NCBI GenBank assembly: GCA_022828595.1
Contig: JAKGHH010000004.1
Coordinates: forward strand, 56,384,422 to 56,448,421
From: Nelumbo lutea
Taxonomy: Eukaryota > Streptophyta > Magnoliopsida > Proteales > Nelumbonaceae
Direction: 5' to 3'
Length of the DNA stretch: 64,000 nucleotides
Shown: positions 1 to 11,511 of the stretch, in pieces
How positions within the stretch are numbered: position 1 is the first letter of the stretch
Layout: the number at the start of each line of letters is the position of its first letter
The notes under the pieces: generated by a model
Seen by the model: the letters and a program-made list of their open reading frames with translations, nothing else
Told to the model about the DNA's origin: nothing
Databases searched by the model: none
Translations under genes and position numbers: made by a program

Positions 1-480
1 CGCAACTCAGAGAGGGAAAGAGGCCTTTTAGCAACTTTTTCCAAATTCCTGCAATACAAGATAAGTAACTGTGCTAGAATAGAAGAAGAAGAAGAAAGAA
101 CACTACTTGTTTGTTTGATTATTTGGCTACACTAGAAGAATTCTTGTGCGGGACAAGAGAGATTCGTGGTTTTAAGAAAATGAAAGGATTTTCGAGCGTG
201 GGAGATGAACCTTTTTCATGAGTTCTCTTTCATTAAATCTTAATCGTTTGTTGTCATTTGATCATCTCTGTTAAAAGAAAATCTTAATGTATTAAATAAA
301 AAATGTCTACAACAACGAATAGAAAACTGCCGCTGTAACCAATACACACTCTTGCAGTGGTTTTGGAGAATCCTACTTAAAAAGGGTTATATAGCGATGT
401 TGTCTCTTGTGCTTCTAAGAAATCCATTGGTATTTGCCCATGTTGTTGTAGTGCTTTTTTGAGAATCTACCCTAATTTTC
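1..480. other. No recognisable gene
   Basis: AT-rich sequence with a short GAA-rich run near 84-100. I see no coding similarity on either strand. It may be flanking host DNA or worn 5' copia sequence, since copia coding similarity begins just to the right. Confidence 0.4.
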
Positions 481-1618
481 TAGAATGGAGCCCTCACCTA
501 CTATTCCTCTTCATTCTAATTTGGGTGATGTTTTTATTCCACTTTCAACCATTAAGGAGCCTCTTTGACCATTGATTCATAGAGTGTATTCTGGACGAGA
601 TCGAAAGTCCGCATAAGTTTCTATACTAGGTCCAACTCTAGCTTTTGATCATCTGCTGATGTTTTCACTATTGTGAGATCCCCTTAGTCAAACCTTTATC
701 TTTCCATTGCTCTTTGTAATGGCAAGTGTACTTTCAATAATCATCCTATTTCACATTATGTTTACTTGGTTCATTTATCCCTTGCCCATCAGAAATTTGT
801 TTCTCTCCTATATTTTGTTTCCATTCCCCATTCTATCTAGGAAGCTCTTGCCTCCCTTGACTAAAAGCATGCAATGGATGAAGAATTCCAACCATACTTG
901 GAACTTTACATCCTTGCCCCATGGGAAATGAACAATTTCATTGTCAGTGGGTATATACAATCAAGCATCGATAAGATGGTAGTATTAAGAGGTTTAAAGC
1001 CCGATTGCTGTCCAAGGGCTATACGTACTACATAGACATATGGTGTTGACTACTCAAAAACTCTTACCCTTATTGCCAAAATAGGCCAAGTCCGGGTGCT
1101 TATCTCCTTGGCTGCTTATTTTGATTGGCCACTTTTTCAACTTGACGTCAAGAATGCCTTCCTCAATGGTGATCTACAAGAGGAAGTGTACATGAAGCAA
1201 CCTCTTGGGTATGTTGCTCAAGGGGAGGTAGGAAATGTGTGTAAACTACGAAAAGCTATCTATGGGCTAAAACAATTTCTACAAGTTAGGTTTGGCCACT
1301 TTAGTAATGTGGTAAAGAAATTTGGCTTTAAAAATTGTAGTGTTGATTGTTCTATTTTTAGTAGAATTACTCCATTTGGGAAGATTCTAGTTGTGTATGT
1401 TAATGATATTGTTCTTGCAGGTAGTGATATACAAAGATTATTGAATTGAAAAGTTTTTTGTAACAACATTTTCAAATCAAGGATCTAGGTTCCTAGAAGT
1501 ACTTCTTGGGTATTAAAGTTGCCCATTCAAAGTGGGGAATCTCTCTATTACAAAAGATGAGTTATATTTGTAACATGCTTGAGCTTTATGATATATATAT
1601 TCTCCAGGTTGAAAGGGA
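481..1618 (+). pseudogene. Ty1/copia pol fragment (linker and RT N-terminal half)
   Basis: This is the broken reverse transcriptase part of a copia polyprotein. Translated pieces read in order, with frame changes: an integrase-RT linker (about 481-840), the conserved block ending TSLPHGK near 925, then the open stretch 1096-1449 with LDVKNAFLNGDL and KAIYGLKQ, both typical of copia RT. The catalytic YVDD is YVND near 1399-1410. After the stop near 1447 a short stretch resembling the LGIKVAHS block follows, and coding similarity ends near 1590. Stops and frameshifts throughout make it non-functional. The RT C-terminal part and RNase H are missing. A candidate LTR follows directly. Copia origin is certain; the lineage is not. 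Confidence 0.85.
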
Positions 1619-2050
1619 GTGTTAAAGTCCAACAATAAGGGTATTTTTTTCTCTTCCTTATTTCTAATCTATTTGGTGCATGCAACTTATGGAGGGCATT
1701 TTTGTAAATTTTTATTCTTATTAGAAGTCTAATATACTTGGTTGACATGAGGGAAAAGTTTAGTTTTGAATATACGATCTTAGATGACTCTTTTCTTACT
1801 TTTCTTCTTCCGTCTCCTCTAGCTTCAAGCTTAACAGAACTAATTTCTTCATCTTTTTTCTTATGTATGTATGTATGTATGTATGTATGTATGTATGTAT
1901 ATATAATAATTGTGAAATACACTTCTAATAATTTAGACAATATAGAAAAGAGAAGAAAAGAAAAGAAGAAAGAGAAGTTTCAATAGAAGTTTGAAGGAGA
2001 TGAGAGAAAAGAAGAAGGGACGAGAAAAGATAAGAGTTTGGTTTCTTTTT
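1619..2050 (+). repeat. Candidate 3' LTR of the copia fragment
   Basis: A purine-rich tract (GGTTGAAAGGGAG) ends just before TGTTAAAGTC, which is the usual polypurine tract and TG start of a copia 3' LTR. The right edge is not resolved because no second LTR copy is in the window. A TATG microsatellite lies inside. Confidence 0.5.
1862..1900. repeat. TATG microsatellite
   Basis: About ten tandem copies of the tetranucleotide TATG, running into a short TA tract on the right. Confidence 0.95.
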
Positions 2051-4000
2051 CTCTAGCCCCTATAGATCTCTTTTATTTCTTTTAATTCTAATCTAAGTAC
2101 AATTCCATGAGTGCCCTTAGTGGGGTGGGAACAACAAGATGTAAGAAAAATGTTTGGAAATACAATGGGTTGTACATTGCCACTTACCCTTTTTACAACA
2201 ATGGGAAGGCCAAGGTCTGGAAAAGGGGATGTTGGTGGTGGTGATGTTAGACTTGTCCTCACTTCAGTGATTGGAAGCACATGAAACTCAACTAAAGATG
2301 TGGGAACAACCTGTGTTTTCCTTAGTCTTTGTCGTTGGTACCACTTTTGGAGAATATGATGAGTGGTAAAAATAGGACTAATAAGAGGAGTGGGAGGAAT
2401 AAGAATAAGAGAATTAAAAGGAAAGAAGCCCTCTATGGGAGTGGAAATAACTATGGAAGGCTCAATACAAGACTCGAGAACTTACAAAGGAAGGGATAAA
2501 GAAAACAGTTTAGGAGGATTCTCTCCCTCAAAATGATGACTGTAAAAGGGAATTGACTTTGTAAAGGTAACATCCATGGAATCAAATTGGGTGCCATTAA
2601 TGGGATCAAAACAATGGTACCCTTTTTGTGTAGAGGCATAGTCAAGGATGATACATTTCTGAGCCTTGGGTTCAAACTTATGTTTCTTAGAACTGGGAAT
2701 GTGAACATAGTAAATGCAACCAAAGACATGTAAAGTAATGGAAAAAACCTCAACACCAAGAAAGAATGTATCAAAAGGAGACTTTAACCCCAAGACTCGA
2801 AAAGGCATATGGTTAATAAGATAAGTGGATTTTAAAACTACATGACCCCAAAATTTTATAGGAACATGGGTAGCAAAAAGAATATTCTTTGTAACTCCCA
2901 CAATATGTCTATTTTCTCTCTCGGCTACTCCATTTTACTGTAGAGTAAAGGCACAAGAACTCTGATAAACAATCCCAAAATTTTCAAGGTAGGAAGTACG
3001 ATCACTCTCAAAGTATTCCTTAACATTGTTTGATCAAAATATTTTTATGTAGGTGTCAAACTGAGTGAGTATATATTCATAGAACTATTGCATAAGTTTA
3101 GGCGTTTCAGGACGAGAGTGCATAAGGTAGATCCAAGTATATTATGAAAAGTTATCAATAAACAAGATAAAATACTTATAATCACCCATACAAGGTAAAT
3201 GGTAAGACCCCCCCACACATTAAAGTGAACAATATTAGAAGGAATAGTCGATCTTTTATTACTTGCGGGATAAGTGTTCTGACAATGCTTTGAAAACTCA
3301 CGAGACTCAGTGTAGAGTCGATGGACTTATTCCTTTAAATAGTTTTGAAAATAACTGACTAAATGAAGAAAAAGGCAAATGACTGAAATGACAATGACAT
3401 AACATAATACAACTAATGGACTCTAAAACAAAAGCAGTTCTTTGAAGTAGTACTTGGCTCTACTTAGGCTACTCTCAATTACCTTTAATAGATATATTCG
3501 CTTCATGGCTACTCTCAATCACCTTCTAAGATTTCATGTCCTAAAAAACATAGTATAATATGAAAAAAATCACACTATAATTTAGGAATTTAGTTAAATT
3601 ATTAGTTGAAAGCAATTTGGTATTAAGTTTAGGTATACAAAGAACAAACGATAAGGTCAAGGCATGTGAGATTTTAATATCTCCCTTCCTGTGATAGTAG
3701 CAAGAAAGCCATCAACAAAAAATATTTTGTCTTGGCCAAAAAGGAGTTGGTAAGAGGTGAATAAGTATAAAACATAATTCATGTGATTAGAAGTATCAGA
3801 ATCAATTATCCAAGGGATTTTATGAGTACCTAAAATAGTAGCATTTGTAGTGGCATGGATACTTGAGTGTGCATATGCAGAGGAAGGAAATGTCTCTGAT
3901 GAAGTAGATGTTGTACTAGTAGGCTTCAAATGATTGATTATTCGGCCATACATCTCATACTTAGCCATGGTGGCTGCAAGTTGCTTTTTCATTAATTTCT
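2050..4000 (-). pseudogene. Ty1/copia gag-protease-integrase remnant
   Basis: Read on the minus strand from 3992 downwards, this is the front half of a copia polyprotein. The first open piece (3992-3657) ends gag and shows a protease-like WIIDSDTSNH, in which the catalytic DSG has become DSD. Decayed GAG-pre-integrase and integrase core sequence lies at about 3650-2950; NGVAERENRH near 2910-2940 is the block around the third catalytic acid of integrase. The piece 2901-2482 is the integrase C-terminal part, and 2480-2050 resembles the linker. There is no RT or RNase H. It lies tail to tail with the plus-strand fragment to its left, so it is probably a separate insertion. Stops and frameshifts exclude function. 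Confidence 0.8.
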
Positions 4001-4129
4001 CATCACTTTGTCCATGTTCACTCTATGAAGAGGTGGTACATTTGCATTTCTACTTGTCTTAGATTATTCACATCATTCTTTAATTTATAAGCCTGAGAAA
4101 CATTCAACTTTTGGGAATAACTAATTTTT

Positions 4130-4258
4130 CATATTAGTTAATGGAAATTGAATCGATACCTTCGGTTTTTTCAAAAATACCAAATTGATTGGTTTGATTA
4201 AACAATTTTTTTTGGTTCGGTTTCATCGGTTCAATTCGATTTTTGATGAACACCCCTA
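4130..4258. repeat. Partial inverted-repeat element (GGTTCGGTT type)
   Basis: Contains GGTTCGGTTTCATCGG and ends TTGATGAACACCCCT. The reverse complement of that end (AGGGGTGTTCATC) resembles the end of the element at 6398-6742. Only one end is recognisable here. Confidence 0.4.
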
Positions 4259-4260
4259 TC

Positions 4261-5170
4261 AAGAATGAAGAGAGAAGGATGAAGGTTCTTTTTTTCCATC
4301 ATTTCATTGAACTCTTATAAAACCTTAAGACAAATTAAGAATTCTATTTACCCTATTGGCTTTCTATTTTACTCTTTTTTTATTTAACCCACAATTACCA
4401 AAGTAGTTTTCCATATGTTTTAAGCTTTAATTATTTATTCTTGAGATTTATGTCTTTCTACACCTTATGCCTTGATGCTTGAGTCTTATGCCTCTTTCTA
4501 ACAAAGTTATGAGGCTTAATCCTTGAGGCAAAATTTGTGTGCCTCGTTGCAAGGTATAAGCCTTTTAAAACCATGTCTAAAGGTGTCAATTAGAAAATGA
4601 CCTAATAATTGAGATGGTCACTTAGCACCCCTTTGAATATGAAGGTGTGGGATCAAACCCACAAAGTTGCATGCTCTTTTGTTGTAAGACTAATGGACGT
4701 TGCACCCCTTTTTATCTCTACCTATTAATACCCTATAATGTGTATTATGCAATACGAAGAATTATGTATCGCCATTGTCTTTGGTTCACTTCCATCATGG
4801 TTGGGGGTTGTGGTTTGTAGGATAGGCTACTCCATTTTGTGGAATGATAGGGCCTATTAATTTTTTGATAAGACATTTACCACGCTTTTCAATTATTTTT
4901 ACCCATAAAATGCAATTATTATAAAAGGCAATTTTGTCCTACAATGTCTTGTCACCTTTTTTCCCATGTGGGAAAGTTATTTACCCATTTGGGAGGTGGT
5001 TTCCCGGTAAGTGGTACTCATGAAAAAGTAACTTACCACAACACCCACAATTTACTTAATAGTGAAACACCAAAAAGTTGGTCAATGGGGACCATTTTCC
5101 CATTGGCCCACTTTCCCCTCCCATTTACTTAAAAAAGGGTCCTTAAAGGCAAAGAAAGAAAATTTTCATC
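4261..5170. other. No recognisable gene
   Basis: AT-rich sequence. A small open frame at 4944-5132 has no similarity I recognise and no coding character. Probably old repeat or intergenic DNA. Confidence 0.4.
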
Positions 5171-5179
5171 TAGTGAAGT

Positions 5180-5650
5180 GGGATTAGGTATGCATGGACA
5201 AAATATATGGGGAGCTTTGGGATAAGGAGAGGAAGGCTAGGCATTGTTGGGAAAGTGGTTTTGGAGATATGAAATGCAAAGAAATTCTTTTTGGAAGAAA
5301 ATAGTTGCTTGTAAGTATTGTGTGGTGAATTTTGGGTGGGACTCAAAAGAAGTAAGATCATCATAAGAGGCGTGTGTGTGGAAAGGAATAATGAATTTTT
5401 GGTTAGCATTTTTAAGTTCTCTTTCAAAGTTGGGGATGAAGCAAATATATGGTTTTGGGAAGATAATTGGTTGGGCATTGGCAAATTTTGTGAATTGTAT
5501 CGAAGACTATGTATCTTGATTGGGAATCAAAAATTCAGAAGAACACTATTTGATTGGGAGGTTTAAGAGTGTGTGGATCTTTTAAAAAAATAACAATTGG
5601 AGTTGCAAGTAGAGAGAAAATGAGAAATAATGTGAAATGGTGGAAAGAAA
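5180..5650 (+). pseudogene. LINE ORF2 fragment (zf-RVT region)
   Basis: The plus-strand translation contains FSFKVGDEANIWFWEDNWLG (about 5418-5477), the conserved block between the RT and the zinc-binding region of plant L1-type LINE ORF2 proteins. Upstream residues fit the preceding RT-distal segment with frame changes. The RT core, endonuclease and 3' end are absent, so this is an internal fragment. Confidence 0.8.
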
Positions 5651-5929
5651 GTTGGGGGTAAGTTCACAAATTATTATTATTAAGAAAAATTATTCAAAAT
5701 GAACTGAAACTTCTCTTTTATTTTACAAAAAAGATTTAAACATGCTTTTTTAAATACAAACAGAAATGTGTAACAACAAAAGAAAAACCTTCTTACTCCT
5801 ACAAGTAGATTGAACCAAACTAGCAATGTCAAAAACTGCCTTCTTGTACACTAGAGAAAATACTTCCTTTCTCCTACAAGATCATCACCCTTTAGAGCCA
5901 AGCCATAAAAGTTTTGCAATGTTTGGGAG

Positions 5930-6205
5930 TGCTTATTGGGATAAGCACTTATCCCGAAAAGCAGCTAAAAAAGCTTGATTTGGTGTTTGGTAAATACTTC
6001 AAAGAACTTTCCCTCAACTTTCTGCTTCTCTATTTATTTCTATCACACCAAACTCATTAGGTCCTTTAGGCTGTGTTTAGGTTGATAGAAAATAAGCAGC
6101 AGAAAGTTGAGGGGAAGCTCACAAGGATCTTCTGAAAAATACTTCAACTTTCCCTCAACTTTACGTTTCTCTCTTCATTTTTATCAAACCAAACACATTA
6201 TTCTC
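5930..6205. repeat. Imperfect direct and inverted repeat, MITE-like
   Basis: The block TTCCCTCAACTTTCTGCTTC near 6008 recurs imperfectly near 6152, and its reverse complement (GCAGCAGAAAGTTGAGGGGA) lies near 6096. Such ends are common in small non-autonomous DNA elements. I found no clear target duplication. Confidence 0.45.
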
Positions 6206-6317
6206 AAGATTTGAAGCCTATTTTGCTAAAGCGTGATAAGTGGGTTGTGATCAACCACTTTGTGCAGAAATTAAAGCTTATATGAAGGTTAGGCAGATCT
6301 ACAAGAAAGGCTATTAC

Positions 6318-6394
6318 TCATATACATACATAGATACATATACCTATCTATCTATTTATCTATTATATGCACGCACGAACACACACACACACTA
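6318..6394. repeat. Compound microsatellite (ATAC/CTAT/AC)
   Basis: Runs of TACA, CTAT and AC dinucleotides follow each other. Confidence 0.9.
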
Positions 6395-6397
6395 CTA

Positions 6398-6742
6398 GGG
6401 ATGTTCAGATTTGGTTTAAGTCAATTTGGTTCTGTTTATTTGGTTTTTGTTTTGGTAATTTTTAAAATACCACTTTTTGCATTTTAGGTTAGGTTTGAGA
6501 AAAGATTTCAACCGAATTAACCAAAACAAATAAATATATTTATATTAGTATATATAGTTTAATAGTAAATATTAATATAAGCATAGCATACATTTATATT
6601 TTAATAAACATAATTAACCAATTTAAAACCAAACTGAACCGTTTTCAATTCAATTCAGTTTTAAAGCCTAATGCAGTTCGATTCGGTTCGTTTCAGTTAT
6701 GTTCCATTTCTAAACCGAACTGAACCAACCGAATGAACATGG
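6398..6742. mobile_element. Small inverted-repeat element (MITE-like)
   Basis: The left end reads GATGTTCAGATTTGGTT. The reverse complement of the right end reads CATGTTCATTCGGTTGGTT, giving imperfect terminal inverted repeats rich in GGTT. The interior is AT-rich and non-coding. The superfamily cannot be fixed because no clean target duplication is visible. Confidence 0.5.
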
Positions 6743-6943
6743 GATCCACTTTTGCAGATGGTGTTAACCGTTGGGAGAAGTGGTTGTCCTTTGTTGTTTT
6801 TTTTCCTCTGGATCTAGTAACACTATAACAGGTATAAAATTTCTGTGAACCATCATCATCCAAACGTAATCATAAGAACAAGCGCCTCCAACATGGCCTT
6901 CGCTCAATGCATTGTTGCAACGGGTCCCAGAAAAAAGATGAGA

Positions 6944-6960
6944 GGGGGGGGGGGGGGGGG
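6944..6960. repeat. Poly-G run of 17
   Basis: Seventeen consecutive G residues directly before the 154-bp tandem duplication. The length may be affected by sequencing or assembly error. Confidence 0.9.
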
Positions 6961-6970
6961 ATCAAACTGT

Positions 6971-7278
6971 TGAACAAGCCATATATCAATGCAAGTATTG
7001 TTTTAAAAACAAATACAATCCAATCTTTTCTTTCTTCTGAATAGATAATAAAAACTCTGTCAAAAATGGAAAAAAAAGTACAAAAAGAAAAGAATCATAG
7101 ACCATTAAATAGGTCAAAACCCATTGAACAAGCCATATATCAATGCAAGTATTGTTTTAAAAACAAATACAATCCAATCTTTTCTTTCTTCTGAATAGAT
7201 AATAAAAACTGTCAAAAATGGAAAAAAAAAAGTACAAAAAGAAAAGAACCATAGACCATTAAATAGGTCAAAACCCAT
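6971..7278. repeat. 154-bp tandem duplication (two copies)
   Basis: The unit at 6971-7124 is repeated at 7125-7278 with only a few differences in short indels. This implies a recent duplication. It is non-coding. Confidence 0.95.
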
Positions 7279-8190
7279 CAGATATTATAATAAATAAAAA
7301 AATACAAAGAAACCCCCAAAGACTCTGGAAGAACTAAAAACCAATCTTTACCTACTGTTTGAAACTCTGTATGAAACTAAGGTAGATGCAGAAACCAGCA
7401 AAAGAAAATTCTTTATATGATCCTTACGGAATATAAAATAATTCAAATAACAATTCCTCAGCTCAACACAGAAAACTCTACTGCCAAACAGAAGACCCAC
7501 GCTTCTTTATCTCCTTTGGTAAGTACAAAAATATGCAACCCACGTAGCACACAAACCTGCAGGCAGTAAACACAAAAATATCTTACCAAGGAAATACTTC
7601 CCAAGATGAAGTTGACATTCTAGTTTAGATAACAAGGATAAAACTTCAAATGGAACAAAATCAAGAATAACTGATTGTTATCCTTTAGTCCCAAAATGGA
7701 TGGGTGTGCAATGGTATAAATTAGAAATTTTTATGATCAGCAATATAGATTTTAACTGTTGAAGAACATCAAAGAAAGAAGCAAAATAATGCTGAGAGAG
7801 ATTCTAAACAAGGATTAAGAATATATGGAGCACCAAAGGACATGAAATACTGAATAGTAATCAAGAAATGTTCTGGCTTCTCAATGCAAGAGGTGAGAAT
7901 GACTAATTTATTAGGGGCATCCAAAATCAACTTCATGCAAGGAAATCAAGAATATGATCAATGGCGTTGAAGCATTCAGATTCCAAGTTAACAAATTTCC
8001 ATAAATTAAAAAGAAAAGCAGATGAGAACTATGCACCTGTTCCAAGTGTACCTTTTCCAAAACTACAACCAAGTATCAAATAATGAATTCTTAACTTGCA
8101 TTAAATCCTCAATTATCTATTGACTAATATAAAAAAAATATGTTCTTAAAATACTTGCACAAAACCTAGAGAGAATGAATGTTACTGTGC
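7279..8190. other. No recognisable gene
   Basis: AT-rich DNA without an open frame or repeat that I recognise. Confidence 0.4.
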
Positions 8191-8194
8191 TGAC

Positions 8195-8438
8195 CTAAAA
8201 AGATGAAAGAAAAAGAGAGGGAAGAAGAGAGAAGAGAAGGATAGGAAGCAAAGAGAGAAGAAAAGGGAGAACAGTCAAGAAACGTCAAACTAGACTCACC
8301 TCACTGTCAACCAGTATGTATTACTACTAATCATTGACAGCTGAAATTATAACAATGCCCCCGAACAAGTAAAACTGATATAGGATAGAAAATAAAACTA
8401 GAAAATGACAAGTATACCCCTATTGACTAATTCTAACA
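8195..8438 (-). repeat. Copia LTR (3' LTR of a minus-strand element)
   Basis: On the minus strand, the polypurine tract GCTTGAGGGGGAG is followed by TGTTAGAATTAGTC, the LTR start, at 8438. A diverged copy of the same roughly 250-bp sequence lies at about 18956-19210. The far (left) edge is blurred by a GA-rich stretch shared by both copies. Confidence 0.8.
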
Positions 8439-9000
8439 CTCCCCCTCAAGCTGGAGCATATATGTAATAAAGTTCCAGCTTGTTAGAAATATAATGCATC
8501 CTTGGATGACCCAAACTTTTGGTAAAAGATATTAGCCAGTTGGTCTTCTGACTTAACATAAGGAATAATAATATCTCCACTTGTCACTTCCTCTTTCACA
8601 AAATGACAATCAACTTCAATATGATTAGTTCTTTCATGAAACACTGGGTTGGAGGCAATTTGCATTGCAGCTTGATTGTCACAAAACAACTTAATGGGCT
8701 GACGAACTAAGATGCTTATTTCTTGAAGAAGATGTTTCAGCCAAACCAACTCATAGGTAGCATGGGCCATTGCTCTGTATTCAGCATCAGCACTATTCCT
8801 AGAAACCGCACTTTGCTTCTTGCTCTTCCAAATGACAAGGTTCCCACACAAGAAGGTATAGTAACCTGTAGTAGACCTCCTATCCATTAGAAACCCTGCC
8901 CAATTTGCATCTAAAAACCCTTCAAGGGACAAATCTCCCCTTTTCTTACAGCAACCCACGACTAGGAGAACCCTTTAGATACTTAAACACCCTCATAAGA
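8439..9000 (-). pseudogene. Ty1/copia RNase H domain, minus strand
   Basis: The minus-strand frame 8959-8483 encodes a copia RNase H: FLDANWAG, the DRRSTTGYYTF block, KKQSAVSRNSADAEYRA, LFCDNQAAMQIASNPVFHERTNHIE. The catalytic acids in LDANW, AEY and CDN are present. It lies next to the polypurine tract and LTR on its left, as expected for the 3' end of an element. Upstream RT sequence stops near 9000. A second, truncated copy of the same region lies at 14285-14920. Confidence 0.9.
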
Positions 9001-9290
9001 ACATGGTATTAGAATAGAGCAGAAACCTTGCTCTGATACCATTACGCTCTAATGTATCTTAAACACCCTTCTAGGGACAAATCTCCACACTAGAAACCCT
9101 ACTCTGATACCACATAAGTGGTAATATACACACTTGTGGCGGAAAATTATTCTTGTTCTTTTCTCATGATGGATGTTTGATTTAGGACCGGAACACTGGG
9201 ATGGTGAAAGGGAAGGGGCGTAGGTTGGGCCGTCTGTTTGCATTGGAGTTCGAGAAGTCACAAACAGTAGCATCATAAGCTTATTTCAGT
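9000..9290. other. Rearranged copia leader with two primer-binding-site motifs
   Basis: GCTCTGATACCA at 9030-9041 and ACTCTGATACCA at about 9101-9112 are reverse complements of, or one base from, the TGGTATCAGAGC copia primer-binding site. A short duplicate of RNase H-region sequence (CTAGGGACAAATCTCC) lies between them. The arrangement looks like joined element ends rather than one intact leader. Confidence 0.5.
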
Positions 9291-10402
9291 TCTTCCACTA
9301 GTAGTTCCTTTCTGAGTCATAGAAATAATGTTTGGGACTTATGGCATAAACGTTTGGGTCATATACATGCTGAGAAATTATAATTTTTGTTTGATTCAAG
9401 TCTTATTAAGAATAGAGTTCCTTCCTTGCAGACCTTTGATACATCTTGTGTTTCCTGCTGTTTAAGTAAGAGTCGTACTTTACCTTTTCCTCACATGTCT
9501 GAGCATGCTACCTCTCCCTTTGAGCTTATACATAGTGATGTCTGGACTACATCCGTCACTTCTTGACTTGGATACAAATAATTTGTGTCGTTCATTGACG
9601 AATGTACCATGTACACGTGGATATACTTTCTCTACCACAAGTCAGAGGTGTTCCCAACATTTAAGTTGTTCTATGCTATGGTACGAGTTTAGTTTTAATC
9701 ACAAGTGCGTGTTTTCTATTCGGATTCAGGGGGAGAATACACTGATGGAGACTTTATCCTATTTGAAGAATCATGAAAAACAAGTGCAACGAAATTGTCT
9801 AGATACTCCTCAGTAGAATGGTGTGGCCGAGCACAAGAATGGACATATCCTTAGTGTTGTGAGGACATTATTGCAAGAGTCCCATACTCCACCTTTTTGG
9901 GTAGAGGTAGCCAATACAATTGTGTTTTTTATCAACTATATTCTTTCCTCTATTCTTGGTAATATGTATCCCTTTCAAAAGTTGTTTGGTCATTCTCCAG
10001 ACTTATCTATGTTTCATGTTTTTGGATGTGTGCGTTTTGTTCATCTTCCCTATTGTGAACATTCTAAATTGTCTGCACAGTTTGTCATGTGTGCCTTTAT
10101 GGGTTACAGTCTTGACCACAAAGGATTTCTTTGTTATAATCTCTCTATTCATCGCATTCTTATATCACGTAATGCTGTTTTCCTTGAGCACATTTCCTTT
10201 TTTGTCAGTTGCTAGACTGTCTACGCCGCATATTTCCGTTTTGCCAAACTTTTATTCATAGGATGCTCCACCTCCTTCTACTGAGAAGGATCTTCTTGTC
10301 TTCTCTCGCAAGTGGTTACGTGCTCCAGTCACTGTGCCTGCAACTCTCCTTCCTCCCGGTTCAGATCATCATCTTACCACTGCTCCTGTAAGTGATACCT
10401 CT
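9290..10402 (+). pseudogene. Ty1/copia GAG-pre-integrase and integrase, plus strand
   Basis: Translated pieces read in order as GAG-pre-integrase (WDLWHKRLGHIHAE near 9337-9375), an integrase core with SEHATSPFELIHSDVW (about 9498-9545), SDSGGEYTD (about 9717-9745), a block resembling NGVAEHKNGH (9818-9850) and the open frame 9823-10215 (FWVEVANTIVFFINYI; FGCVRFVHLP). The order is correct for copia pol but there are several frameshifts and stops. The linker is interrupted at 10411 by a hAT-like element and resumes at 11512. Confidence 0.85.
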
Positions 10403-10410
10403 ATTCCAGA

Positions 10411-11503
10411 CATGGTTTCAAATGTCGCGAAATGTCGCTAATGTTGCCTGACATATGTCGATGTCAAGGCTCGCCAACATGAAAATGGATGGTAATATAA
10501 AAATTACATTATATCGGTCAACATTTCCTATATTTCGGAAATGTCGACCAAATTGGTCCAAATAACCAAAAAAGAAAGTTTTTCCTATTATGTCGATAGG
10601 ATGTTGATAATGTCGACTAATGTACATTAATAATATAATATATTAGTATATTATATTATTATAATATAGTATATTAATATAAATTATTCCATTAATAATT
10701 TCTATTTAATATTTCAAATAAAATATTTATAAAAATAATTAACAAAATATAAAAACAAAGGAATAAATTAATTACTTCATAATATAAACCATAAAACATT
10801 TTTCAAGTAATAAAATATTAACTAGTTAGTATTTTTTAAAATATTTATTATAATCAGAAAATGTTTATTAAATTTTATAATAAATCATATTCTACATTAA
10901 TATAAAAAAAAAGAATAAATTTATTAAATTTTATACTAAATCATAATTTATTATTTATAAGTTTACACTTTAGTATTAAAAATCATAATAAATTCATTAA
11001 GTTTTATAAGAAATCAGAATTTATCATAATCTTAATACTACAAAAAGGAGAATCAGTTTATTAAATTTATAATAAAACATAATGTATTATAACTTTAATA
11101 TTTAAAAAATCAGAATAAATGTATTTTTATTTACTAGTGTGAAATAAATATATTAGAATTTATAATAAATCAGAATTAAAAATAAGAAAAGAAAATATCA
11201 AATAACCTTGTAAAAACATCAAGATGCATAATAAATCAGTAAATCGTCATTTACTAATTTGTTATTGATCTTAGTTTCTTAGCTTTATATAATGGTTGGG
11301 AATAAGATAATAGTCTAGAAATATATATTAATGCTTCTTTTATCATTTTACAAAATATCATTGCATATTTCCACATACTTCATAATATTTCCACAATGTC
11401 TCTAATTTTTACAATATTTCCCCTTGACATTTCCAACATTTCCGACATATGTCCTATATTTTGGTAAGTGACATTTCCATTGACATCGACATTTTAAACC
11501 TTG
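10411..11503. mobile_element. Non-autonomous hAT-like element, 1093 bp
   Basis: A perfect 8-bp duplication, ATTCCAGA, lies at 10403-10410 and 11504-11511. Ends are CATGGTTTCAAATGTCG and, reverse complemented on the right, CAAGGTTTAAAATGTCG, matching at 15 of 17 positions. An 8-bp duplication with ends starting CA fits hAT. The subterminal regions are rich in ATGTCG motifs in both orientations; the middle (about 10620-11330) is AT-rich and non-coding, so a transposase must act in trans. It interrupts the copia linker, which reads on across the site. Confidence 0.88.
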
Positions 11504-11511
11504 ATTCCAGA

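Noticed and set aside
5170..5484. 104-aa minus-strand frame
   Set aside because: It is antisense to a recognisable LINE zf-RVT block on the plus strand.
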